Part shown: positions 1 through 8,724 of the stretch, piece after piece | Layout: each line of letters starts with the position of its first letter | Position numbering within the stretch: the first letter of the stretch is position 1 | Source: Spongiimicrobium salis | GTDB taxonomy: Bacteria > Bacteroidota > Bacteroidia > Flavobacteriales > Flavobacteriaceae | DNA: 64,000 nt | NCBI RefSeq assembly: GCF_043678055.1 | Contig: NZ_JBHEQA010000003.1 | Coordinates: 310,001-374,000 of the forward strand | Reading direction: 5' to 3' | Translations under genes and position numbers: made by a program | Notes under the pieces: generated by a model | The model's input: only the letters and a program-made list of their open reading frames with translations | Told to the model about the DNA's origin: nothing | Database searches by the model: none

Positions 1-1
1 T

Positions 2-400
2 GGGGCTTTACTAACGGATCCAAAGAAGGTTTTGCAAAATGCCCAAGAAGGTAAAACCAAGAATATGCGGCACTGGAAATTCATCCACATGGATGACATC
101 AATTCCGAGGAAGTGCTCGCTTATATTGAGGAAGCTATAGCCAATCAAAAAAAAGGTATTCTTCCTGAGAAAAAGGCGGTCTCCAAACCCACAAAACCAG
201 TCATCCCTGCCCTATTAAATACCGTTTTAGCAGGGAATTCGGAGATAGAAAAAGCCTTCTTTTCGTTAAGTCCCTATAAACAAAAAGAATATTGCGAATA
301 TATTTCCGAAGCTAAACAGGAGAAGACCAAACAATCGCGCTTGAAAAAAATAACGCCTATGATTTTGGAGGGGAAAGGGCTGAATGATAAGTATAGATAA
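2..400 (+). CDS. YdeI/OmpD-associated family protein, 5'-truncated by the window
   Basis: The reading frame is open from the first bases, so the true start lies upstream of the window. About 132 residues are visible. The C-terminal half has the typical YdeI-family ending: a segment around LSPYKQKEYCEYI, a Lys/Glu-rich helix, then KKITPMILEGKGLNDKYR. The upstream part (KNMRHWKFIHMDDINSEEV) would belong to the DUF1801-like N-terminal domain. The family is small and cytosolic, with no firm biochemical role. A second family member lies at about 52.9-53.4 kb. The gene ends at a strong hairpin shared with the convergent yajC. The family call is fairly sure; function is unknown. Confidence 0.75.
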   Translation, partial: GALLTDPKKVLQNAQEGKTKNMRHWKFIHMDDINSEEVLAYIEEAIANQKKGILPEKKAVSKPTKPVIPALLNTVLAGNSEIEKAFFSLSPYKQKEYCEYISEAKQEKTKQSRLKKITPMILEGKGLNDKYR

Positions 401-403
401 TAA

Positions 404-435
404 AAAAGCACTGATAAAGATCAGTGCTTTTCTTA
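404..435. terminator. Bidirectional intrinsic terminator
   Basis: A perfect 12-bp stem (AAAAGCACTGAT at 404-415, ATCAGTGCTTTT at 420-431) has a 4-base loop, with A-tract and T-tract flanks. It lies between the convergent YdeI-type gene and yajC and can serve both. Confidence 0.85.
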
Positions 436-456
436 TCCAGTTTAGCGGAATCACTT

Positions 457-750
457 TTATTTCTTCTCTACGGCAGGAGCATTTAATTTTTTACTCAGCT
501 CCATAGAAATGGCCGAACGATCAAATTTAATTTTTCCTGCCATGGTTTCAACCACGCAAGAGAAATCCTTATCGTTTAGGTCCACTATTTTTCCATACAT
601 ACCACTTTTCGTAATAATACGATCTCCTCTTTTGAGTTCTGCCGTAAATTTCTTCTCATCCTTTTGTCTTTTCATTTGCGGGCGTATCATGAAAAAATAG
701 GCTACCACAAAAATCAAGATCATAGGAAGGAAAGTTCCCATTTCTCCCAT
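457..750 (-). CDS. yajC: Preprotein translocase subunit YajC
   Basis: YajC is the small membrane partner of SecDF in the Sec holotranslocon. The 97-residue product has one N-terminal transmembrane segment (about residues 8-24), the hallmark FFMIRPQMKRQK directly after it, and the conserved RGDRIITKSGMYGKI region in the cytoplasmic part. Length is normal for the family. It is the last gene of a minus-strand group, nusB then a DUF1573 lipoprotein then yajC, with 16 bases between the DUF1573 stop and the yajC start. This order is common in Flavobacteriaceae. Identification is secure. Confidence 0.95.
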   Translation of the reverse strand: MGEMGTFLPMILIFVVAYFFMIRPQMKRQKDEKKFTAELKRGDRIITKSGMYGKIVDLNDKDFSCVVETMAGKIKFDRSAISMELSKKLNAPAVEKK

Positions 751-766
751 CTTATTCTTCTTCTAC

Positions 767-1240
767 TTATTTTACCGGTCCTACTGGAACGGCATCTTTA
801 GGATTTACAAATGCCTTTATTCGAATAATTTCCGAGCCTTTGGCTGTATTGGCTGTAACCGTAATGGTCTTGGTGACTTGATTTTGTCCAGAACCGTTGA
901 AACGTACCAACAACTCTCCCGTATCTCCAGGAGCAATTGGTCCATTGGGTTTTTCAGGAACCGTACATCCACAAGTACTTTTGGCATCGGTAATGATTAA
1001 AGGGGCATTCCCTGTATTTGTAAATTTGAACACGGTTTCTTGTGGAGTACCTTGTACAATACTTCCAAAATCGTGTTCTGCCTTTTCAAAGCTCATTACG
1101 GGCAAGCTTTTTGCCGCTTCGTCTCTTTTTGCAGCAACATCTACATTGGCCGATTTAATTTTTTCACTTGCCGCATTTTCCTTACAGGAAACAAAAGCAA
1201 GGGCCATAAGTAAACTAAGGCTTAGGGTTATTCTTCTCAT
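767..1240 (-). CDS. DUF1573 domain lipoprotein
   Basis: A 157-residue protein with a lipoprotein signal (MRRITLSLSLLMALAFVSC, Cys at 19), so probably membrane-anchored in the envelope. Residues of about 50-150 form a DUF1573 domain, an immunoglobulin-like fold: FGSIVQGTPQETVFKFTNTG, then STCGCTVPE and the PIAPGDTGELLVRF stretch. The paired Cys of the TCGCT motif is conserved in the family. It sits between nusB and yajC and is probably co-transcribed with them. The molecular role of DUF1573 proteins is not established. Start chosen for the intact lipobox. Confidence 0.9.
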   Translation of the reverse strand: MRRITLSLSLLMALAFVSCKENAASEKIKSANVDVAAKRDEAAKSLPVMSFEKAEHDFGSIVQGTPQETVFKFTNTGNAPLIITDAKSTCGCTVPEKPNGPIAPGDTGELLVRFNGSGQNQVTKTITVTANTAKGSEIIRIKAFVNPKDAVPVGPVK

Positions 1241-1285
1241 GATAATTTGGATTTTAAATTTATTGTAAAATTAATAATTATTTAT

Positions 1286-2233
1286 TTATAACAATCCCCT
1301 CCCCATTTTTTTTAGTTTTCCATTGCCTTTGTACTCTTTCACGAGTTTATCCAAAATACCATTAATGAAAATACTACTCTTAGGGGTAGAGTATTCCTTG
1401 GCAATTTCCAGGTATTCATTGATCGTTACCTTTTCGGGAATCGAAGAAAATGTGAGCAATTCACATATGGCCATCTTTAGAAGAATGCCATCGATATCGG
1501 CAATACGGTCTTTATCCCAATTTGGCGTTTTTCCTTCAATCTCTTTCTCCCATTCCGCATTCTTTAAAAGTGTCTTGTCCAACAGCTTTTTGGCAAAATC
1601 CATATCTTCTTGATCCTTTAAGAGAGCGGGCAGCAAATAGGAGGCATCTTTATTGACCCCTATTTTCTTCAATAATTTCAGAAGAAAGGTATTCACAATA
1701 GGAATATCGTCTATCCAGGTTAATTTATCATCTTCAAAATAATCGTAGATTTTTTCATTAGGCGCAATCACCTCTTTAAAAAGTTGGGCAATCAATTTTT
1801 GATCTTCCCCATACGAACTTTCTGGGGTAGCCATATACTCCTTATATAAGGAATGCTCCGTAATATCTTTATAGATAATATTGACATACTCTTCATTGAG
1901 ATACCAATCCTGTAATTTTCTTTTGGACAATTCCTCCTTTAAACGCTGATTTTCTACAATTTGGAGCAAGACTTTGTTCTGGATGAATTTTTCCTTGTTG
2001 GGGTATTGGTCTGCAGCTGTGGTCAAGTATTTCTTAGAAGATAATTTTAATTGTTGCGTGGATTTTTTGTGGAGTTCCACAAGGAGGCTCAACATTAACA
2101 GATACAAGGTGTACATGCTATCAATGCTATACTTCAAAAACTTTTGTTGCTTTTCCAAAGAATCATCTTTTGATTGGGTAAGCGCATAGATACATTGCAT
2201 TACTTTAACCCTTATATGTCTTCTTGTTAGCAT
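1286..2233 (-). CDS. nusB: Transcription antitermination factor NusB, long Bacteroidota form
   Basis: NusB binds boxA RNA with NusE (ribosomal protein S10) and supports rRNA antitermination. The 315-residue product is about twice the length of E. coli NusB. The N-terminus (MLTRRHIRVKVMQCIYAL) and C-terminus (KVTINEYLEIAKEYSTPKSS, then FINGILDKLV) match NusB. The middle 150 or so residues are the helical insertion normal for this phylum. It is first in a group with the DUF1573 lipoprotein and yajC. A -7-like element (TACTTTTG on the minus strand, 2276-2283) lies 43 bases upstream of the start. Confidence 0.92.
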   Translation of the reverse strand: MLTRRHIRVKVMQCIYALTQSKDDSLEKQQKFLKYSIDSMYTLYLLMLSLLVELHKKSTQQLKLSSKKYLTTAADQYPNKEKFIQNKVLLQIVENQRLKEELSKRKLQDWYLNEEYVNIIYKDITEHSLYKEYMATPESSYGEDQKLIAQLFKEVIAPNEKIYDYFEDDKLTWIDDIPIVNTFLLKLLKKIGVNKDASYLLPALLKDQEDMDFAKKLLDKTLLKNAEWEKEIEGKTPNWDKDRIADIDGILLKMAICELLTFSSIPEKVTINEYLEIAKEYSTPKSSIFINGILDKLVKEYKGNGKLKKMGRGLL

Positions 2234-2275
2234 TTTAAAGAACTTTTATTTGAAATGAATGAAATAAATACGCCG

Positions 2276-2283
2276 CAAAAGTA
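2276..2283 (-). promoter_or_regulatory. Possible nusB promoter -7 element
   Basis: On the minus strand this reads TACTTTTG, a full match to the Bacteroidota TAnnTTTG box, about 43 bases upstream of nusB. I find no well-placed -33 element, so the call is tentative. Confidence 0.4.
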
Positions 2284-2341
2284 GTATTATATTTTCAATA
2301 CACGACCTCACTTCTTGGATTATCTTATAGGTTTTATAACA

Positions 2342-2370
2342 TTTGGTTTGCATGCAAACGCCTATCTTTG
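2342..2370 (+). promoter_or_regulatory. Promoter of the ABC exporter gene
   Basis: A TTTG (2342-2345) and a TATCTTTG (2363-2370) are separated by 17 bases, fitting the Bacteroidota sigma factor consensus. The expected start of transcription is near 2377, leaving a leader of about 27 bases before the ATG at 2404. Confidence 0.65.
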
Positions 2371-2403
2371 CATGATTGTAACTAAAAGCGCCGAACCGAC
2401 TGC

Positions 2404-4158
2404 ATGAAGGAACTCAAACACCTTAACAAATACTTCAAAAAATACTGGTTAAAATTGCTCATTGGTGTCATCATTACGGTGATTTCCAAAATTTTCCAAT
2501 TGGTCATGCCTTCTTATGTGAATCGATCGATCCAAGTTATTGAGGATTCGATTCGAGAAGTGATCACAAAATCTGAGGCGGAGGCACTTCTTCTAGAATG
2601 CATCCTTATTATTGTGGGAGCTGCCTTACTGTCTGGTTTTTTTACTTTTTTAATGCGACAGACCATTATTAATGTATCGCGATATATTGAGTTTGACCTT
2701 AAGAACGAAGTTTTTAATCATTATCAATTTCTCAACCTCAGTTTTTATAAAAAAAATAGAACGGGAGACTTAATGAACCGCATCAGTGAAGATATCAATC
2801 AGGTGCGCCTGTATGTTGGCCCGGCCATTATGTATGGCACCAATACCTTGACGCTTTTTGCAAGTTTAATTCCATTAATGTTCATCAAAGCCCCTACACT
2901 GGCTGCATACACCCTTATTCCTCTACCTTTTCTGTCCATTTTAATTTATCAGATCAGTAAAATTATCCATAAACGGAGTACTAAAGTACAGGAATACCTT
3001 TCTCATCTCTCTACTTTTACGCAGGAAGCCTTTTCCGGGGTATCGGTCATCAAAGCCTATGGTTTAGAGCCCAAGATAAATGCAGAACTCCAAGGCCTTG
3101 CCTTGGAAGGAAAGGAAAAGAGCATGGCCCTTGCCAAAGTGAATGCTTGGTTTTTTCCTTTGATGATATTAATGATCGGAATCAGTAATATTTTAGTCAT
3201 CTATATTGGTGGGAAACAATATATAAACGGGGAAATAGCCTCTATTGGTATCATTGCTGAATTCATTCTTTATGTAAATATGCTCACATGGCCCGTAGCT
3301 ATTGTGGGGTGGTTAACCTCAATCATTCAGCGGGCAGAAGCTTCTCAAAAAAGAATCAATGAGTTTCTTAAAGAAGAACCCGAGATTAAAAATGAAATTG
3401 CAGAGGATACCCCGGTAAAGGGAAAGATCGAGTTTAAGGATGTAAGCTTCACGTATGACGATACCCATATTACGGCACTCAAGAAAATCTCCTTTACGAT
3501 CAATGAAGGGGAAACGGTTGCCATTGTAGGAAAAACGGGATCTGGAAAATCTACGATCCTCGATCTGGTTGCTCGGTTGTATGATGCAACTAGCGGTACT
3601 ATTTTCATTGATGGCAAACCTATTGAAGCCTTAAACCTCTACAGTTTAAGAGGAGCTATAGGTGCAGTACCCCAAGATGCCTTCCTTTTCTCAGATACCA
3701 TTGGAAACAACATTAAGTTTGGGAAAGAAGATGCTAGCAAGGAAGAAATCATTGCAATTGCCAAGCAAGCGGTCGTGCATGAAAATATTCTTGGTTTCAA
3801 CAAACAATACGATACGGTTTTAGGAGAACGAGGTATTACCCTTAGTGGCGGACAAAAACAGCGGGTTTCCATTGCCAGAGCCTTGATAAAGGATCCCCAA
3901 ATCTATCTTTTTGATGATTGTTTGTCCGCCGTGGATACAGAAACGGAGGAAGAAATTTTGAATAATTTAAAATCGGCTTCGTACAATAAGACAACTATTA
4001 TTGTTAGTCACAGGGTATCTTCTGCAAAAAATGCGGACAAAATTATTGTTTTGGATGAAGGTGAAATTATTCAAGAAGGGCCACATGAGGTTTTGACCAA
4101 TTCGGAAGGCTACTACAAAGAGCTATATTTAAATCAACTTTCCGAGAAAGAAAACTAA
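2404..4158 (+). CDS. ABC transporter, fused permease and ATP-binding protein (MdlA/B-like exporter)
   Basis: A 584-residue type IV ABC half-exporter, active as a dimer in the inner membrane. Residues 1-310 hold the six-helix transmembrane domain. The nucleotide-binding domain follows, with Walker A GKTGSGKST at 376-384, signature LSGGQKQR from 480, and Walker B IYLFDDCLSAVD from 500. The residue after Walker B Asp504 is Asp505, where most exporters have the catalytic Glu; this is typical of the non-canonical subunit of heterodimeric MdlA/BmrC-type exporters. No partner half-transporter is adjacent. The substrate cannot be told from the sequence. Confidence 0.92.
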   Translation: MKELKHLNKYFKKYWLKLLIGVIITVISKIFQLVMPSYVNRSIQVIEDSIREVITKSEAEALLLECILIIVGAALLSGFFTFLMRQTIINVSRYIEFDLKNEVFNHYQFLNLSFYKKNRTGDLMNRISEDINQVRLYVGPAIMYGTNTLTLFASLIPLMFIKAPTLAAYTLIPLPFLSILIYQISKIIHKRSTKVQEYLSHLSTFTQEAFSGVSVIKAYGLEPKINAELQGLALEGKEKSMALAKVNAWFFPLMILMIGISNILVIYIGGKQYINGEIASIGIIAEFILYVNMLTWPVAIVGWLTSIIQRAEASQKRINEFLKEEPEIKNEIAEDTPVKGKIEFKDVSFTYDDTHITALKKISFTINEGETVAIVGKTGSGKSTILDLVARLYDATSGTIFIDGKPIEALNLYSLRGAIGAVPQDAFLFSDTIGNNIKFGKEDASKEEIIAIAKQAVVHENILGFNKQYDTVLGERGITLSGGQKQRVSIARALIKDPQIYLFDDCLSAVDTETEEEILNNLKSASYNKTTIIVSHRVSSAKNADKIIVLDEGEIIQEGPHEVLTNSEGYYKELYLNQLSEKEN

Positions 4159-4237
4159 AAAAAGTTGTTAGATTAGGTTTTTTTTTACACTTTTGATAGA
4201 ATAATAGTTAATTAGGACAACTATAAAATTAGATGAA

Positions 4238-4624
4238 ATGAGTGAAAAAGAAATAATGGACCAGGAAGAAATTTATTCCAAGGTTTTGAGAGCTGGAAGG
4301 AGGACTTACTTTTTTGATGTGAGGAGTACTAAAGCAGGTGATTACTATCTGACGATAACTGAAAGCAAAAAATTTACCCATGATGATGGTTCTTTCCATT
4401 ACAAGAAACATAAGATTTACTTGTATAAAGAAGACTTTCATGCCTTTAAGGATAATCTGGATGAAATGATGAACTATATTATTGACGAAAAAGGGCTTGA
4501 AGTCATCTCTGAACGTCATCAAAGAGATTTCAAGAGAGAAGAGGATATTGCTTCTTCCAGTGAAAATACCACCAAAGATGCTACTACGAATACTTTTACG
4601 GATGTTGATTTTGACGACATTTAA
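4238..4624 (+). CDS. PUR-alpha-like nucleic-acid-binding protein (DUF3276)
   Basis: A 128-residue cytosolic protein. Residues of about 12-95 match the DUF3276/PUR family: VLRAGRRTYFFDVRSTKAGD, a YYLTITESKK strand, then a second half through YLYKEDFHAFKDNLDEMMNY. PUR domains bind single-stranded DNA or RNA; the exact role in Bacteroidota is unknown. The C-terminus is acidic and low in complexity (SSENTTKDATTN, ending DVDFDDI). A second in-frame ATG lies 4 codons before the conserved block; I kept the upstream one. It is followed by a clear terminator, so it is probably monocistronic. Confidence 0.88.
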   Translation: MSEKEIMDQEEIYSKVLRAGRRTYFFDVRSTKAGDYYLTITESKKFTHDDGSFHYKKHKIYLYKEDFHAFKDNLDEMMNYIIDEKGLEVISERHQRDFKREEDIASSSENTTKDATTNTFTDVDFDDI

Positions 4625-4646
4625 TCGAAGTACTTAAAATATGCCT

Positions 4647-4680
4647 AAACGACCCTTGCCAATTGAGGGTCGTTTTTTAT
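4647..4680 (+). terminator. Intrinsic terminator after the DUF3276 gene
   Basis: A 10-bp stem (AAACGACCCT at 4647-4656, AGGGTCGTTT at 4666-4675) with a 9-base loop is followed by TTTATTTTTAT. It sits 23 bases after the DUF3276 stop and before the M14 peptidase. Confidence 0.88.
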
Positions 4681-4708
4681 TTTTATAGACTGACTAATTC
4701 CAATTAAA

Positions 4709-7231
4709 ATGAAAAAAATTCTTGCGATTTTCGCTTTGATCATTGTACAATCTGTCCAAGGCCAACAAGCGTTTGACCTAAACTATTATCTTCCTCAGAA
4801 TGTAGCATACGATGCTGCAATACCCACGCCAAAATCGGTTATAGGACATGAAATAGGAGAATGGCACGTAACTCATGACAAACTTATGTTCTATATGCAA
4901 ACGCTGGCCAAAGCCAGTGACCGTATCAGCATAGAAAATCGCGGGACCACCTTTGAAGGAAGGCCTATTTTGTTACTAACGGTTACTTCCCCAAAAAATC
5001 ATCAAAATTTAGAAGGGATACGAAGGGCGCATTTGGCACTTTCCGAAAGCGAGGGGAGCAACGCCAATGTCAACGAAATGCCCATTGTGGTGTATCAAGG
5101 ATTTTCCATTCACGGGAACGAACCCAGCGGAGCCAATGCGGGCTTGGCCTATGCCTACTATTTAGCAGCGGCCCAAGGTCCTGAAATAGAGGCCATGCTA
5201 GATGAAATGGTTATCCTAATGGATCCCTGTTATAATCCCGATGGCCTACAGCGTTTTGCCTATTGGGCCAATACCAACAAGGCCAAAAATCTAAATCCCG
5301 ATGGGAACGATCGGGAATATCACGAGGTATGGCCTGGAGGGCGTACCAATCATTACTGGTTTGATATGAATCGGGATTGGCTTCCTGTACAACTCCCTGA
5401 AAGCCGGGCCAGAATTGCTTCCTTTCACAAATGGCTCCCCAACATTCTCACCGATCATCATGAGATGGGGACCAATTCAACCTTCTTTTTTCAACCTGGG
5501 GAACCCACCAGAGTACATCCTTTAACCCCAAAAATTAATCAGGAATTGACAGCAGAGATAGGCACCTATCATGTTGATGCCCTAAATAAAATTGGTTCTT
5601 TATACTATTCGGAAGAGCGCTATGATGATTACTACTATGGCAAGGGTTCTACTTTCCCCGATGTCAATGGAAGTATTGGTATTTTATTTGAGCAGGCCAG
5701 TTCCAGAGGGCATATTCAAGAAAGTGAAAACGGTATTCTTACTTTTCCTTTTACGATAAGAAATCAATTTACTACGGCCTTGTCTACTATTGCCGCTGCT
5801 AAGAACATGCGCACCAAAATACTCAACTATCAGCGCACTTTTTATAAAAATGCTAAAAATGAAGCTTCTAAAAGCAAAACAAAGGCCATCGTATTTGGTG
5901 ATGCCAAGGATGAGGCCAAGACATGGCATCTGGCTGAAATTCTAAATCGACATCAGATAAAATTCCATGAATTGGCCAAAGATGTTACCTTAAGTGGAAA
6001 ATCCTATAAAAAGGGAAATAGCTATGTGGTTCCCATGAACCAAAAAAATCACCGCTTGATCAAAGCCATGTTTGAGAAACGTACCAGGTTTACGGATAGC
6101 CTGTTTTACGATATTTCTGCCTGGACCTTTCCGCTTGCCTTTAATCTAGATTATACCGAAGTAAATTCCCTCGCAAATGCAGGTTCAGAAATTACAGCCT
6201 TTGAGGCCCCAAAAGGGAGTATTGAAAAACAGAGCAATTATGCTTACTTATTTGAATGGAATGAATATTACACGCCTAAAGCCTTGAACAAAATTCTAAA
6301 CAAAGGTTTACGGGCTAAAGTCGCCAAATCGCCTTTTTCCGTAGAAGGCAGAACTTATGATTATGGAACTATTATGATTCCTGTGCAAAATCAAAAATTA
6401 AATGCTACGGAATTACACCGTTTTCTGGAGCAGGTTGCGGAGGAGAGCAATATTGATATGCGTACGGTGGGTACCGGTCTCGCCCAAGGCATTGATCTTG
6501 GGAGTAATGACTTTGACCCTATCCGAAAGCGGGAAGTTGCTATTTTGGTAGGAAGTGGCGTTACCTCTTATGATGCGGGGGAAATTTGGCATTTGTTCGA
6601 TCAGCGATACGATATGAAAATTACAAAGATCGACACCGAATATTTCAATAGAACCAACCTTGATCGTTACACCACTTTGATCATCCCCAACTCCTTCGGA
6701 GGTGCCTTAAATAGTAATGCCACAAAGAAAATAAAGGAATGGGTACGCGATGGGGGTACTGTGATTGGATACAGAAATGCCGTGGAGTGGTTCAACCGGA
6801 ACGATTTTATGAAATTGGCCTTCAAAAAAGACACTTTGGTAGCTAAAGATATCGCCTTTGACCAACGTTCCGATTTTACGGGAGCCCAGGTTACGGGAGG
6901 GGCCATTTTTGAAGCCAAACTAGATCGCTCCCACCCTATTAATTATGGGTATAAAAATACGCGTTTGCCGCTATTCAGGAATACCAATATTTATATTAAA
7001 CCCGATAAGAACAGTTATAACAATCCTATACAATACACCAATGACCCATTGCTGAGCGGTTATATCTCGGAAGAGAATTTGTCCTTAATCAAAAACAGTG
7101 TTCCCTTTCAAGTGCGTCGTATGGGAAGAGGAAGAGTCATTGCATTTACGGACAACACCAATTTCAGAGCCTTTTGGTACGGCACCAATAAACTCCTAAT
7201 GAATGCCATATTCTTTAGTCAAATCATGTAG
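4709..7231 (+). CDS. M14-family zinc carboxypeptidase, secreted, 840 residues
   Basis: A signal peptide (MKKILAIFALIIVQSVQG) directs export. The peptidase domain covers about residues 40-370: the zinc ligands are in HGNEPSG (His135, Glu138), a second His lies in DHHEMGT (His250/251), and the likely general base is Glu328 in GILFEQAS. The arginine-type substrate pocket motif NPDGLQRF and MNRDW are also present. The remaining 450 residues are a family-specific C-terminal region with a GATase-like stretch (TLIIPNSFGG). No type IX secretion tail is evident. The gene stands between a terminator and a thioredoxin-like gene 34 bases downstream. Substrate unknown. Confidence 0.9.
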   Translation: MKKILAIFALIIVQSVQGQQAFDLNYYLPQNVAYDAAIPTPKSVIGHEIGEWHVTHDKLMFYMQTLAKASDRISIENRGTTFEGRPILLLTVTSPKNHQNLEGIRRAHLALSESEGSNANVNEMPIVVYQGFSIHGNEPSGANAGLAYAYYLAAAQGPEIEAMLDEMVILMDPCYNPDGLQRFAYWANTNKAKNLNPDGNDREYHEVWPGGRTNHYWFDMNRDWLPVQLPESRARIASFHKWLPNILTDHHEMGTNSTFFFQPGEPTRVHPLTPKINQELTAEIGTYHVDALNKIGSLYYSEERYDDYYYGKGSTFPDVNGSIGILFEQASSRGHIQESENGILTFPFTIRNQFTTALSTIAAAKNMRTKILNYQRTFYKNAKNEASKSKTKAIVFGDAKDEAKTWHLAEILNRHQIKFHELAKDVTLSGKSYKKGNSYVVPMNQKNHRLIKAMFEKRTRFTDSLFYDISAWTFPLAFNLDYTEVNSLANAGSEITAFEAPKGSIEKQSNYAYLFEWNEYYTPKALNKILNKGLRAKVAKSPFSVEGRTYDYGTIMIPVQNQKLNATELHRFLEQVAEESNIDMRTVGTGLAQGIDLGSNDFDPIRKREVAILVGSGVTSYDAGEIWHLFDQRYDMKITKIDTEYFNRTNLDRYTTLIIPNSFGGALNSNATKKIKEWVRDGGTVIGYRNAVEWFNRNDFMKLAFKKDTLVAKDIAFDQRSDFTGAQVTGGAIFEAKLDRSHPINYGYKNTRLPLFRNTNIYIKPDKNSYNNPIQYTNDPLLSGYISEENLSLIKNSVPFQVRRMGRGRVIAFTDNTNFRAFWYGTNKLLMNAIFFSQIM

Positions 7232-7265
7232 TAAAAATTTTAGATTTCATCAATAAAACAATACT

Positions 7266-7820
7266 ATGGCAAGAACACCGAGCAATATGTTGGCCCTGGG
7301 CACCAAAGCCCCGGATTTCAACCTTCTTGATACCGTGGATGACACCCTAAAAACGCTATCCCACCTTAAGGGAGAAAAAGGCACCTTAGTGGCTTTTATT
7401 TGTAATCACTGCCCTTTTGTAATCCATATAAATCCTGAATTTTCATCACTTGCCAAAACCTATCAGGAACAGGGAATTGGTGTTATTGCCATCTCTAGTA
7501 ATGATGTTGAAAATTATCCTCAAGATGCACCACACCTCATGAAAGAAGTGGCACAGCAAGAAGGGTATACCTTTCCCTACCTCTACGACGAAACACAGGA
7601 AGTGGCACGAAGTTACGATGCCGCCTGTACGCCAGATTTTTATTTATTCGATAAAGATTTGACTTTGGTCTATAGAGGGCAATTGGACGATTCCAGGCCC
7701 GGAAATGGAATTCCCGTTACGGGTATGGATTTGCGCAAGGCCATGGATGCCCTCCTCCATGGCACTCCAGTTTCCAACGAGCAAAAGCCCAGTATAGGCT
7801 GTAATATTAAATGGAAATAA
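7266..7820 (+). CDS. Thioredoxin-family (AhpC/TSA, ResA-like) protein
   Basis: A 184-residue protein without an obvious signal peptide. The thioredoxin fold starts at LGTKAPDFNLLDTVDD. The redox centre is Cys46-Asn-His-Cys49 (FICNHCPFV). The cis-Pro region and TPDFYLFDKDLTLVYRGQLD follow. The CNHC variant is typical of a group of cytosolic Bacteroidota thioredoxin-like proteins. It begins 34 bases after the M14 peptidase and lies 23 bases before a cupin gene, so the small genes to 8713 may form one transcription unit. Confidence 0.88.
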   Translation: MARTPSNMLALGTKAPDFNLLDTVDDTLKTLSHLKGEKGTLVAFICNHCPFVIHINPEFSSLAKTYQEQGIGVIAISSNDVENYPQDAPHLMKEVAQQEGYTFPYLYDETQEVARSYDAACTPDFYLFDKDLTLVYRGQLDDSRPGNGIPVTGMDLRKAMDALLHGTPVSNEQKPSIGCNIKWK

Positions 7821-7843
7821 TTTCTTTTTGAATAAAAAGATGT

Positions 7844-8164
7844 ATGAAAATTGACAAAAAAGAAGCCTTGCAACAATTGGGACAACAAGATTCCCCTTTT
7901 CTGGAATTGTTCACCCATGGCAGTCTCTCTATTGAAATTTACAAACCGAAGGGAGTGGATTTGCAGCAACCCCATAGTCGAGATGAAGTATACGTCATCA
8001 TTGCGGGCACCGGGGAATTTCTAAATAATGGTATTCGAACAAACTTTGCTCCGGGAGATTTTTTATTCGTCCCTGCAGGAATACCGCATCGTTTTGAAAA
8101 CTTTTCTCCTGATTTCAGTACATGGGTTATTTTTTATGGTCCTGAAGGTGGTGAGAAACCCTAA
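7844..8164 (+). CDS. Cupin domain protein
   Basis: A 106-residue single-domain cupin. The two cupin motifs are visible: HSRDEVYVIIAGTGEF (metal-binding His and Glu) and FAPGDFLFVPAGIPHRFENF (last metal His). It is likely a small cytosolic metal-binding protein, but the substrate cannot be inferred. It lies between the thioredoxin-like gene and a GNAT gene, with gaps of 23 and 12 bases, consistent with an operon. Confidence 0.88.
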   Translation: MKIDKKEALQQLGQQDSPFLELFTHGSLSIEIYKPKGVDLQQPHSRDEVYVIIAGTGEFLNNGIRTNFAPGDFLFVPAGIPHRFENFSPDFSTWVIFYGPEGGEKP

Positions 8165-8176
8165 TAAATTTTTACG

Positions 8177-8713
8177 ATGAAAGTTTCTGTTGTTCCCTTG
8201 AATGCAGCTACGATTCCCATCTATATTGAAGTGGGTACAGCGGCCTACAATCAACACTATCTTCACCTTTGGAAAAATCAGGACTCCTCTCCCTATATTT
8301 TAAGCAGTTTTACAGAAGAAGTACTTCACAAAGAACTAAAGGATAGTACGAATGCCCACTATATGATTCATTATGGGGACAGGCCCGTAGGCATTCTAAA
8401 ATTGATCGTTCATTGCCCGTTTCAGAACTACTCCGACAAAGAAGCTTTGCTGGTGCAAAAAATTTATATCCTCCATGAATATTCGGGAAAAGGAATTGGC
8501 AGTGCTACACTGGACTTTATAAAATCAAAGGCATTGGATTACGGCAAAAAAATCATATGGCTGGATACCATGAAAAAGGGACCTGCTTATTTTTTTTATC
8601 TTAAAAATGGATTCAAAGTTGTGGGCAGTACCTCTTTGGATTTGCCATCGGCCCTAGACAGCGAAAGAGATATGTATCAATTGCTTTTGCCCATAGAAAT
8701 TTCATCGAATTGA
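8177..8713 (+). CDS. GNAT-family N-acetyltransferase
   Basis: A 178-residue acetyltransferase fold. The acetyl-CoA binding motif A is in VQKIYILHEYSGKGIGSATL (the Q/RxxGxG/A-like segment YSGKGIGSA), followed by WLDTMKKGPAYFFYLKNGF, the usual C-terminal beta-strand and helix of the family. The acceptor substrate is unknown. It starts 12 bases after the cupin stop and ends 11 bases before the stop of the convergent DinB-type gene, with no clear terminator between. Confidence 0.88.
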   Translation: MKVSVVPLNAATIPIYIEVGTAAYNQHYLHLWKNQDSSPYILSSFTEEVLHKELKDSTNAHYMIHYGDRPVGILKLIVHCPFQNYSDKEALLVQKIYILHEYSGKGIGSATLDFIKSKALDYGKKIIWLDTMKKGPAYFFYLKNGFKVVGSTSLDLPSALDSERDMYQLLLPIEISSN

Positions 8714-8724
8714 ACAAGCTGGCT

